Part shown: piece after piece, positions 1 to 6,313 of the stretch
Layout of the letters: every line of letters begins with the position of its first letter
Numbering within the stretch: the first letter of the stretch is position 1
Program-made: the position numbers and the translations under genes
Origin: an uncultured Erwinia sp.
Lineage (GTDB): Bacteria > Pseudomonadota > Gammaproteobacteria > Enterobacterales > Enterobacteriaceae
Length of the DNA: 35,592 bases
Direction: 5' to 3'
Assembly: GCA_946221915.1 (NCBI GenBank)
Contig: CAMIKG010000050.1
Span: 1-35,592, forward strand
Notes under the pieces: generated by a model
What the model was told of the DNA's origin: nothing
The model's input: only the letters and a program-made list of their open reading frames with translations
The model's database searches: none

Positions 1-48
1 GCTTCCGCTTCCGCTTCCGCTTCCGCTTCCGCTTCCGCTTCCGCTTCT
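1..48. repeat. GCTTCC hexanucleotide tandem repeat
   Basis: Seven perfect copies of GCTTCC (1-42) are followed by an eighth with a final T (43-48). The array runs off the left edge of the window, so its true copy number is unknown. It lies downstream of the lysE-like gene, which is on the minus strand, and no open frame with a recognisable start can be tied to it here. Such hexamer arrays change length by polymerase slippage. A role cannot be inferred without the sequence further left. Confidence 0.9.
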
Positions 49-62
49 CGCTCATAGCAGAC
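40..62 (+). repeat. 23-bp imperfect direct repeat, left copy
   Basis: This 23-bp sequence recurs at 891-913 with 19 of 23 bases identical, including a shared core CTCGCTCATAGC. The pair brackets the AT-richer stretch that carries the lysE-like gene, which suggests the boundaries of a small inserted cassette. It overlaps the end of the hexamer array, so a chance match of simple sequence contributes in part. Confidence 0.55.
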
Positions 63-82
63 CTTACAACCCATTGGTTAGC

Positions 83-101
83 CCGCTCCGTGCCGGAGCG
101 G
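83..101. other. Short perfect hairpin downstream of lysE-like gene
   Basis: The arms CCGCTCCG (83-90) and CGGAGCGG (94-101) form a perfect 8-bp stem with a 3-nt loop. It lies 80 bp past the stop of the lysE-like gene on the minus strand. No T-tract follows on either strand, so it is not a convincing intrinsic terminator. Confidence 0.45.
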
Positions 102-180
102 ACAATATGCCCGGGAAAAACATTAGGATCACGCTGAGAGCCTACCAGTGGCTGCGCGAAAAATCTTGCTGGCCGGTGAA

Positions 181-783
181 CTACTGGATCAGGCTGTGCA
201 GAGAAAAAACAATTAGCAGTACGCCTCCCGCAATATTGACGTATTTTTTAAGTAATAACGGGTTGGTTTTTTTTACTGAATAGATCAGTGTTCGGCTGAC
301 TGCCAAAAGCCAAACACTCATAACTATTACATGCACTGATGCCAGTACCAGATAGTTACTGACGCCTCCCTGTTTACCTGCGAACTGTGAAACGACAGTC
401 AGATAGAAAATGATGGCTTTAGGATTCAAGACATTAGCTACCCAGGCCTCTCTTAAAGTTACCGAACTCCTTGTTTCAGTGAACGCTCTATGCCTTGCCT
501 TTATCCCGCTGAGGATAAGTATCACTCCTAACCAGAGCAGATAGGCAGCTCCAGAAATTTTTAGCACTGTAAAAATTTCTGGAGACGAGATGATTACAGC
601 GGTTATACCAAGGCCGATAAGAACCGCATGCGTGTATATGCCTAAGGCTGTTCCTGCAAGGGTTCTGAAGAGCCCTTTGTGGCCCCCTGCCAGAGCACTG
701 CTCATAACGAGAGTAAAGCTTGCTCCGGGGGACAGCGCGACAGGCAGAAGTGCTGGCATAAAGCCAGGAAGGTTAATATCCAT
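181..783 (-). CDS. LysE/RhtB-family amino acid exporter
   Basis: This is a 200-residue inner-membrane protein of the LysE/RhtB family, which exports amino acids or their derivatives by proton exchange. The N-terminal segment has the family pattern of a hydrophobic helix followed by SPGASFTLVMSSALAGG, corresponding to the TPGPN...G region. Further hydrophobic helices follow around residues 40-60, 65-90, 110-135, 145-165 and 175-198, and a conserved NPKAIIFYL motif lies near residue 120. Length is normal for the family. The start has no clear Shine-Dalgarno sequence, but no better start exists. Base composition is lower in G+C than the neighbouring genes, and a short direct repeat brackets the gene, both of which fit acquired DNA. 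The substrate cannot be assigned. Confidence 0.85.
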   Translation of the reverse strand: MDINLPGFMPALLPVALSPGASFTLVMSSALAGGHKGLFRTLAGTALGIYTHAVLIGLGITAVIISSPEIFTVLKISGAAYLLWLGVILILSGIKARHRAFTETRSSVTLREAWVANVLNPKAIIFYLTVVSQFAGKQGGVSNYLVLASVHVIVMSVWLLAVSRTLIYSVKKTNPLLLKKYVNIAGGVLLIVFSLHSLIQ

Positions 784-890
784 AGATTTTGGATATTAAG
801 TCAGGCTTTGCTACGTTACAAGTCAGAGCGCTTTGTATCAGGGGTGATATTTTTAGTTCGATGGAAATATTACTCAGCACGAATGTAACG

Positions 891-913
891 TCCGTAGCTC
901 GCTCATAGCCGAC
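891..913 (+). repeat. 23-bp imperfect direct repeat, right copy
   Basis: This is the partner of 40-62, with 19 of 23 bases identical. It lies about 110 bp upstream of the lysE-like start codon. Together the pair encloses an ~830-bp segment with a single gene. Confidence 0.55.
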
Positions 914-1223
914 TCTCAGCTTTGATCGACGCCCTAACGTGGCTTACGCCAGCTCCTAAAGCTGCTAATCGACCTATCTGACGCAGAAACCCAGTGCAGC
1001 GCCACTAATACTGCTCCTGAATAAGCTGTTTTGAATTTCTTCCCAGTATTGTTCTGGAAGTATTAGCCTGTGCAGGGCAGCTACTGTCCTCACTCTAAAG
1101 TCAGGCACAGGCGGCATGGTGGCATCGATATCTGAGAATCTACAAACTAAATTCCCCCACCACTCAACCGCATAGATACAACCGTACCAAAGGCCAGTTG
1201 ATCATCAGTACCAATCAATACTA

Positions 1224-1239
1224 CTGTAATTATATACAG
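1224..1239 (+). promoter_or_regulatory. LexA (SOS) box of the umuDC operon
   Basis: CTGTAATTATATACAG matches the LexA consensus CTGT-N8-ACAG exactly in both half-sites and has the usual AT-rich centre. It ends 20 bp before the umuD start codon, where umuDC operators normally lie. It predicts repression by LexA and induction by DNA damage. Confidence 0.93.
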
Positions 1240-1259
1240 CATAACGAAAGGTACATTCC

Positions 1260-1679
1260 ATGCAGTTCCTCAAGCCAGCAGAAATCCGCGCACTGATGCC
1301 ACTGCCGCTTTTTATCGAGCGGGTTCCCTGCGGTTTTCCCAGCCCCGCGCAGGACTACGTCGAGCAGCGTATTGACCTAAACGAACTGCTGATTCGCCGC
1401 CCGAGCGCCACTTATTTCCTGAAAGTGAGCGGTGACTCGATGATCGGCGCCGGGATCAATGACGGCGATATGCTGGTGGTGGACAGCGCCATCAACGCGA
1501 AACATGGCGATATCGTTGTTGCCGCCATAGCCGGGGAGTTCACCGTAAAACGGCTGTCGCTCACGCCCGTCGTCCGGCTGCTGCCAATGAACGATGCATT
1601 CAGCCCCATCACGCTGGCCAGTGAAGAGGAGCTGCAGATATTTGGCGTGGTGACGTTCACCATCAAGTCGATGGGCTAG
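1260..1679 (+). CDS. umuD: DNA polymerase V subunit UmuD (S24 self-cleaving)
   Basis: UmuD is cleaved with the help of RecA-ssDNA filaments, and the resulting UmuD'2 joins UmuC to make the translesion polymerase Pol V. The 139-residue product has every hallmark at the E. coli numbering: the Cys24-Gly25 cleavage site, the nucleophile Ser60 in SGDSM, and the general base Lys97 in FTVKRL. The length equals that of E. coli UmuD. The ATG follows a GAAAGG ribosome site and lies just downstream of a perfect LexA box. umuC begins 3 bp after the stop codon. The gene lies on the integrase side of tRNA-Asn, so it probably belongs to an acquired element. Confidence 0.97.
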   Translation: MQFLKPAEIRALMPLPLFIERVPCGFPSPAQDYVEQRIDLNELLIRRPSATYFLKVSGDSMIGAGINDGDMLVVDSAINAKHGDIVVAAIAGEFTVKRLSLTPVVRLLPMNDAFSPITLASEEELQIFGVVTFTIKSMG

Positions 1680-1682
1680 ACG

Positions 1683-2945
1683 ATGTTCGCGCTGGTGGAC
1701 GTCAACTCGTTTTATGCCTCGTGCGAAACCGTATTCCGGCCAGACCTGCAGGGCCTGCCCGTGGTGGTGCTGAGCAATAATGACGGCTGCGTTATTGCAC
1801 GCAGCGCTGAGGCGAAAAAACTCGGCATTAAAATGGGCGAGCCGTACTTCAAAATGAAGGATGACCTGCGCCGCCACAGGGTACAGGTATTCAGCAGCAA
1901 TTATGCGCTGTACGCCGATATGTCGAATCGGGTGATGACCACGCTGGAAGAGATGGCCCCAGCCGTTGAAATCTACTCGATTGACGAAGCGTTCCTGAAT
2001 CTGACAGGCATCAGCCACTGCATGTCACTCGATGCGTTCGGGCGACAGGTGCGGGCGCGGGTGCAGCAGGAAACCCATCTCACCGTTGGTGTCGGCATCG
2101 CGCCCACTAAAACGCTGGCAAAGCTGGCTAATCATGCTGCCAAAATGTGGAAGAAAACGGAGGGCGTGGTTGACCTCTCCGCTGTCGACCGCCAGCGTAA
2201 GCTGCTGGAACTTGTTCCGGTGGAAGAGGTGTGGGGCGTGGGGCGACGCATCAGCAAAAAGCTGAACCTGATGGGGATTGAGACCGCCGCGCATCTGGCG
2301 GAGTGCTCAACATGGTTTATCCGCAAAAACTTTAATGTGGTGCTGGAGCGCACCGTGCGCGAACTGCGCGGTGAACCCTGTCTCGAACTGGAAGAGTTCG
2401 CGCCAGTGAAGCAGCAGATTGTCTGCTCGCGCTCATTCGGCGGGCGGATTACTGAGTATGACGATATGAGGCAGGCCGTCTGCGCTTATGCCGAACGGGC
2501 TGCAGAGAAGCTGCGCGGCGAAAAGCAGTACTGCCGCCAGGTTGCGGTATTCCTGCGCACCAGCCCGCACGCCCCCGATGAAACATTTTACGGCAATCAG
2601 GCGGGAGGAAGACTGCAGACACCGTCGCATGACACGCGCGACATCATCCGGCTGGCGATGGAGTCGCTGGATCGCATATGGATAGACGGGCATCGCTATA
2701 TGAAAGCAGGCGTAATGCTCGGCGACTTCTATTCGCAGGGCGTGGCGCAGCTGAATCTGTTCGATGAATGTAAACCACGGGCCAACAGCGAGGCGCTGAT
2801 GCGCGTGGTTGACGGCCTGAATCAAAGCGGGAAGGGTAAATTATGGTTCGCAGGCCAGGGCATCCAAAAAAGCTGGGCGATGAAACGGGATATGTTATCA
2901 CCGGCATATACGACACGTCTGTCCGACCTGCCGGTCGCGAAATGA
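1683..2945 (+). CDS. umuC: DNA polymerase V catalytic subunit UmuC
   Basis: This Y-family error-prone polymerase bypasses DNA lesions when bound to UmuD'2 and RecA. The 420-residue protein carries the three catalytic acidic residues Asp6 (LVDVNSFY) and Asp101-Glu102 (YSIDEAF), with a little-finger domain after about residue 230. The beta-clamp binding motif QLNLF lies at 356-360. Length is within two residues of E. coli UmuC. It is translated with umuD (3-bp gap), and its stop codon overlaps the start of the next small gene in ATGA. No disruption is visible, so Pol V should be functional. Confidence 0.97.
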   Translation: MFALVDVNSFYASCETVFRPDLQGLPVVVLSNNDGCVIARSAEAKKLGIKMGEPYFKMKDDLRRHRVQVFSSNYALYADMSNRVMTTLEEMAPAVEIYSIDEAFLNLTGISHCMSLDAFGRQVRARVQQETHLTVGVGIAPTKTLAKLANHAAKMWKKTEGVVDLSAVDRQRKLLELVPVEEVWGVGRRISKKLNLMGIETAAHLAECSTWFIRKNFNVVLERTVRELRGEPCLELEEFAPVKQQIVCSRSFGGRITEYDDMRQAVCAYAERAAEKLRGEKQYCRQVAVFLRTSPHAPDETFYGNQAGGRLQTPSHDTRDIIRLAMESLDRIWIDGHRYMKAGVMLGDFYSQGVAQLNLFDECKPRANSEALMRVVDGLNQSGKGKLWFAGQGIQKSWAMKRDMLSPAYTTRLSDLPVAK

Positions 2946-3232
2946 CGTTTCTGCATCAGAATCTGGAAGCGTTACTGCCGCGCGGTGAAGTCAGCGAGTG
3001 CAACGGCCAGCAGTGTATTCTGGACAAAACCCGCCAGCCCCGTGATGGCGACAGGGTGCTGGTCAGTATGGCGGGGATGTGTGACTGGGCGCGCGTGGTG
3101 CTGAATCCGCAGCGGATTATCACGGATGATGGCTTTATCCTGGAAGGTGAGCTGCTGGAGGATGTTTATGTCCTCGGCGTTGTGACCCATGAGATTGTGC
3201 AGGCATGGGATGACGATAAGCCCTGCATTTAG
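2942..3232 (+). CDS. Small third gene of the umu operon, possibly a degenerate S24-like domain
   Basis: This 96-residue protein is translationally coupled to umuC through an ATGA overlap. A longer in-frame start at 2843 would lie inside umuC and is unlikely. I do not recognise it as a named family. By eye its second half resembles the C-terminal part of UmuD: DGDRVLVSMAGMCDWARVV aligns with GDIVVAAIAGEFTVKRLSL, and EDVYVLGVVTHEI aligns with EELQIFGVVTFTI. The alignment puts Ala where UmuD has the catalytic Lys97, and there is no SGDSM nucleophile motif. If the likeness is real, it is a non-cleaving UmuD-like partner. The position predicts SOS induction with umuDC. A strong stem-loop follows immediately. 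Confidence 0.75.
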   Translation: MTFLHQNLEALLPRGEVSECNGQQCILDKTRQPRDGDRVLVSMAGMCDWARVVLNPQRIITDDGFILEGELLEDVYVLGVVTHEIVQAWDDDKPCI

Positions 3233-3233
3233 G

Positions 3234-3277
3234 GCTGCCGGTCCCGTACAAAACTCGTTCTGTGCGGGACCGGCAGC
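3234..3277. terminator. Long stem-loop ending the umu operon
   Basis: Two 17-nt arms (3234-3250 and 3261-3277) pair throughout with a single G-U wobble around a 10-nt loop. The stem begins 2 nt after the stop codon of the third umu gene. There is no T-tract directly after it. It probably acts with the adjacent hairpin at 3307-3330 between these convergent genes, or protects the 3' end of the mRNA. Confidence 0.75.
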
Positions 3278-3306
3278 AGACAAGCCGCCGTGCGGCGCGT
3301 CAGCTA

Positions 3307-3330
3307 CTGTTCCGGGAACAGCGTTTTTTT
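3307..3330 (+). terminator. Intrinsic terminator after the umu operon
   Basis: CTGTTC and GAACAG form a stem around CGG, followed 2 nt later by seven T residues on the plus strand. It would stop umu transcription just before it enters the 3' end of the convergent integrase gene. Confidence 0.7.
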
Positions 3331-4612
3331 ACACAACTGTTCCGGCGTCTGCAGAACGTCTGTACTGCTGCGCATAAACATAAGGCGCCACATACTCTTC
3401 CCGGTTTAAATCCAGATAATCCGACCACCACTGCATCATCGCTTTCCGGGCGTCCAGAAACAGCGCCTTATGGGTATAAGCTGCCCGCACGCTGTTGCGT
3501 TCCTGATGACTCATCTGGCGCTCAATAGCATCCTGTGACCACAAACCCGATTCCAGCAGAGCGCTGCAGGCCATTGCCCTGAATCCGTGGCCGCAGACTT
3601 CACTTTTGGTGTCATAGCCTGTCGTGCGCAGCGCCTTATTAATCGTGTTTTCGCACATCGGCTTGCAGGGATCGCGGTCGCCAGGCAGCACTAATTCATT
3701 GTCACCGGCTATCGCCTTTATCTGCTTCAGAATGTCCACCGCCTGATGCGAGAGGGGAACAATATGGGGTGAACGCATTTTCGCGCCGCGCCCGGAATAG
3801 CGCACGCCATTAATGACTTTACGGCTGGCGGGGATGGTCCAGAGTTTGTTTCTGAAATCAATCTCGCTCCAGCGGGCGAAGCGCAGCTCACTGGAGCGGA
3901 TAAACAGATGCAGTGTCAGCAAGACAGCCAGCCGCGTCAGTTCCCGCCCCTGGTGATAGCCGTAAATACGACACAGCAGTTCCGGTAACTGTTCCAGCGG
4001 AAGAGCAGGGTAGTGGCGTTTACGCGGGGGCGCGGTGATGCCAGCCAGATTCGCCGCCGGATTATTTTCAGTCAGCTCCAGATGCACGGCATGACGCATG
4101 ATATTGCACAGATGCTGGCGGGCGCGGGCCGCCACTTCCAGCAGGCCTTTCTGCTCAATGCCTCTCAGCAGGCTGATAAAGTGGCGGGGTTTCAGCTCAG
4201 TGACGGGCAGATGCCCGATAACGGGAAAAATATGATTGTTCAGGCTGGCAAGCATGCGCGCAGCGTGGTTCTCTGACCATACCCTGTTGCTCCTGTGCCA
4301 GCTCAGCGCCACGGCCTTAAAAGATTTATCGCGGGACAGGGCAGCTTTTTCTTCGCTGCGCTTGTGCACCGGGTTGATATTTTGCGCCAGCAGTTCACGG
4401 ATATCGTCACACTGCTGACGTGCTTCGGCCAGGGAGACACCGGGCCAGGAGCCTAAGCTAATACGGGATTCTTTGCCGTGAAGGCGGAATTTAAGGTACC
4501 ACAGACGTGAACCGCCAGGATTGACCAGCAGATATAAGCCGCGTGAGTCAGATATTTTGAAAGGTTTTGCAGAACGCTTGAGTTTGCGGATTTTCGCATC
4601 GGTAAGAGACAT
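3329..4612 (-). CDS. P4-type tyrosine recombinase (integrase)
   Basis: This site-specific recombinase of the P4/CP4 family integrates genomic islands into tRNA genes. The 427-residue protein starts with the family's DUF4102-like arm-binding region (MSLTDAKIRKLK... DSRGLYLLV). Its catalytic set is complete: Arg244 (SSELRFARW), His342 and Arg345 (HGFR), His369 and the nucleophile Tyr379 (RAAYTHK). It lies 162 bp from the 3' end of tRNA-Asn and is transcribed away from it, the usual arrangement at the tRNA-proximal end of an island. The ribosome site GGAG (complement of 4623-4626) sits inside a nested palindrome that reaches the start codon. The gene appears intact, so the element may still be mobilisable if its other end survives. 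Confidence 0.94.
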   Translation of the reverse strand: MSLTDAKIRKLKRSAKPFKISDSRGLYLLVNPGGSRLWYLKFRLHGKESRISLGSWPGVSLAEARQQCDDIRELLAQNINPVHKRSEEKAALSRDKSFKAVALSWHRSNRVWSENHAARMLASLNNHIFPVIGHLPVTELKPRHFISLLRGIEQKGLLEVAARARQHLCNIMRHAVHLELTENNPAANLAGITAPPRKRHYPALPLEQLPELLCRIYGYHQGRELTRLAVLLTLHLFIRSSELRFARWSEIDFRNKLWTIPASRKVINGVRYSGRGAKMRSPHIVPLSHQAVDILKQIKAIAGDNELVLPGDRDPCKPMCENTINKALRTTGYDTKSEVCGHGFRAMACSALLESGLWSQDAIERQMSHQERNSVRAAYTHKALFLDARKAMMQWWSDYLDLNREEYVAPYVYAQQYRRSADAGTVV

Positions 4613-4653
4613 TTGGGGGTCGCTCCGTTATCGAATCGATAATGACCCCAAAT
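4611..4653. promoter_or_regulatory. Nested palindrome over the integrase start
   Basis: A central palindrome TTATCGA-A-TCGATAA (4628-4642) lies inside outer arms ATTTGGGGGTC (4611-4621) and GACCCCAAAT (4644-4653), which pair apart from one extra G. The structure covers the integrase ribosome site and touches its start codon. It could be an operator for self-repression, an excisionase or integrase binding site, or an RNA hairpin blocking translation. The sequence does not decide between these. Confidence 0.6.
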
Positions 4654-4774
4654 CTGACCACCAAATACCCCCGATGCAGAGGGAAAAATAAAAACGCATC
4701 GGGAAGGTTTTTCATGCTATCTCGTTGAATCTAAATCACATAGGGATTCGCAGGGACGCATGAAAACAAGATAT

Positions 4775-4850
4775 TGGCTCCTCTGACTGGACTCGAACCA
4801 GTGACATACGGATTAACAGTCCGCCGTTCTACCGACTGAACTACAGAGGA
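4775..4850 (-). tRNA. tRNA-Asn (anticodon GTT)
   Basis: The complement folds as a 76-nt tRNA with encoded CCA: acceptor TCCTCTG pairing with CAGAGGA, a D arm with AGTTCAGTCGGTAGA, the anticodon stem-loop CGGACTGTTAATCCG with GTT, and a T arm with GGTTCGAGTCC. It is essentially the enterobacterial tRNA-Asn sequence. Its 3' end faces the integrase gene, so it is the presumed attachment site. No second copy of the 3' end was seen in 1-4770, so the distal attachment repeat must be outside the window or lost. Confidence 0.98.
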
Positions 4851-4868
4851 ATCGTGTGAACGGGGCGA

Positions 4869-4897
4869 ATATTAGCGATGCCCGTCATAAATGTCAA
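4869..4897 (-). promoter_or_regulatory. Promoter of tRNA-Asn
   Basis: On the complement, TTGACA (4892-4897) and TAATAT (4869-4874) are separated by exactly 17 bp. A GC-rich discriminator (CGCCCCG) follows, with transcription expected to start near 4862, about 12 nt before the tRNA. A consensus -35 with a GC-rich discriminator is typical of stable-RNA promoters under stringent control. Confidence 0.92.
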
Positions 4898-5085
4898 AGC
4901 GCGAATGCGCCGTTCCTGACTGTTTGCTGGCAAAACCAGCGAATCGCTGCTTTTCTGCTTTATATGGCTGAAATCTAATCTGCTGGCTGGATCTCACTTT
5001 AAAACCTTTTCGCAGCAGATGTTAGAGGTCTGTCAAATTTTTGTTAGTCCGTGATTTTAAAACACCCATTTCAGTGCTTTTATTA

Positions 5086-5151
5086 TGAAAGTTTCAAACG
5101 AGTAATTTATGAAACAAACGAACTGAATTAATCGCGTGAGTAACGTTTGTT
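5086..5151. promoter_or_regulatory. Candidate operator repeats upstream of the sugar ABC operon
   Basis: The palindrome TGAAA-G-TTTCA lies at 5086-5096. AACAAACG (5113-5120) is inverted as CGTTTGTT at 5144-5151, and TTATGAAA occurs twice (5083-5090 and 5107-5114). Clusters of this kind are common at operators of sugar regulators such as the LacI or RpiR families. No such regulator gene lies next to the operon in this window. Confidence 0.4.
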
Positions 5152-5357
5152 CCCGTACTGAAACAGTGGTTTAAAAAATTGTTATTTCATAACAGTGAGT
5201 TGTAAAAGTGAAGTGCGCAGTACCCTGATCAGCTGTACCGGATTGTTTGACCTCTTACCCACAAATAAAGTCGTCGGTGACGTTGAGTGAATGTAAAAAA
5301 TATTTTTCATTCGTAGTCCAGCAAACCAGCGCATGTTAACGATTATAAGGGATAGCC

Positions 5358-6281
5358 ATGAACTTCAAAAAAGCGATCGTAACGTCGATGTTAGCCTGTA
5401 TGTTGCCTGCTGCCGTCTTTGCTAAAGACATTCAGGTGGGCGTATCCATGGCGCTTTTCGATGACAACTTCCTGACCATTGTTCGCACCGCGATTCAGAA
5501 AGAGATGCAGAAAGATGGTGTGAAAGGGCAGATTGAAGACGCCAAAGGCGATGTCGCACAGCAGCTGCAACAGGTACAAAACTTTATTGGTCAGGGCGTG
5601 GACGCGATTATCGTCAACCCGGTAGACACCAATGCGGTGAAACCGATTATGGATCAGGCCGAAAAAGCCGGTGTGCCGCTGATTTTCGTTAACCGTCGTC
5701 CGCAGGCGCCACTGACTGACAAAATGGCTTACGTCGGTTCTGACTCTGAACTGGCAGGCCGCTTACAGATGGAAGCGCTGGCGAAAGCATTGGGTGGCAA
5801 AGGTAACGTGGCTATTCTGCTCGGCGACCTGGCGAACGAAGCAACCCGTGACCGCACCAAAGGCGTCGAAGCTGTCGCCGCAAAATACCCTGGCATCAAA
5901 ATTGTGCAGAAACAGACCGCTAAGTTTATGCGTAATGACGCAGTAGACGTGGTGAGCAACTGGCTGACGGCGGGTGACGATATCCAGGCAATTGCTTCCA
6001 ACAACGATGAAATGGCGATTGGCGCCCTGCAGGCGCTGGGTAAAAACCCGAACAATGTCCTGATTGCCGGCGTCGACGGCACGCCTGACGCACTGCAGAT
6101 GATCAAGAACGGCAAGATGATCGCCACCGTATTCCAGGATGCGAAAGGTCAGGGCGAAGGCTCTGTACAGACCGCGATCAAACTGGTCAACGGCGAGAAA
6201 GTGCAGAAAAACGTGATGATCCCTTACCAGCTGATCACCAAAGATAACTTCACCGAATTCACCAGCAAAAACCTTAAATAA
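5358..6281 (+). CDS. Sugar ABC transporter periplasmic binding protein (RbsB-like)
   Basis: This 307-residue protein is the solute-binding component of a carbohydrate importer of the ribose/galactose/inositol class (peripla_BP_4). A signal peptide is clear: MNFKK, a hydrophobic core, then a cleavage point after AVFA near residue 22. The mature protein begins KDIQVGVSMALFDDNFLT and contains the fold's IIVNPVDTNA and IAGVDGTPDAL segments. It is the first gene of an operon with an RbsA-like ATPase 32 bp downstream and an RbsC-like permease. The start follows an AAGGG ribosome site. The ligand could be a pentose, inositol or a related polyol, and I cannot decide from sequence alone. Confidence 0.9.
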   Translation: MNFKKAIVTSMLACMLPAAVFAKDIQVGVSMALFDDNFLTIVRTAIQKEMQKDGVKGQIEDAKGDVAQQLQQVQNFIGQGVDAIIVNPVDTNAVKPIMDQAEKAGVPLIFVNRRPQAPLTDKMAYVGSDSELAGRLQMEALAKALGGKGNVAILLGDLANEATRDRTKGVEAVAAKYPGIKIVQKQTAKFMRNDAVDVVSNWLTAGDDIQAIASNNDEMAIGALQALGKNPNNVLIAGVDGTPDALQMIKNGKMIATVFQDAKGQGEGSVQTAIKLVNGEKVQKNVMIPYQLITKDNFTEFTSKNLK

Positions 6282-6313
6282 TCGTTCCTGACCCAGTGGT
6301 ACGGAGGTGATGT

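Larger units (their letters stand above)
784..1259. other. Gene-free stretch between lysE-like gene and umuD
   Basis: About 475 bp without a credible coding frame. It contains the right copy of the 23-bp direct repeat (891-913) and, at its right end, the LexA operator of umuDC. The middle (about 915-1200) shows several short inverted motifs and no recognised gene. It may be debris within the integrated element. Confidence 0.6.
4851..5357. other. Intergenic region between tRNA-Asn and sugar ABC operon
   Basis: About 500 bp of divergent upstream DNA. The left end holds the tRNA promoter. The AT-rich middle (5086-5151) holds short direct and inverted repeats that look like an operator. An imperfect palindrome with arms GAATG and CATTC (5289-5312) lies 45 bp before the binding-protein gene. 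No coding frame is supported. The promoter of the ABC operon should lie here but I cannot place it with confidence. Confidence 0.7.

Noticed and set aside
2843..3232. 129-residue version of the third umu gene
   Set aside because: The longer start lies 100 bp inside umuC. The ATGA overlap at 2942 is the normal coupling arrangement.
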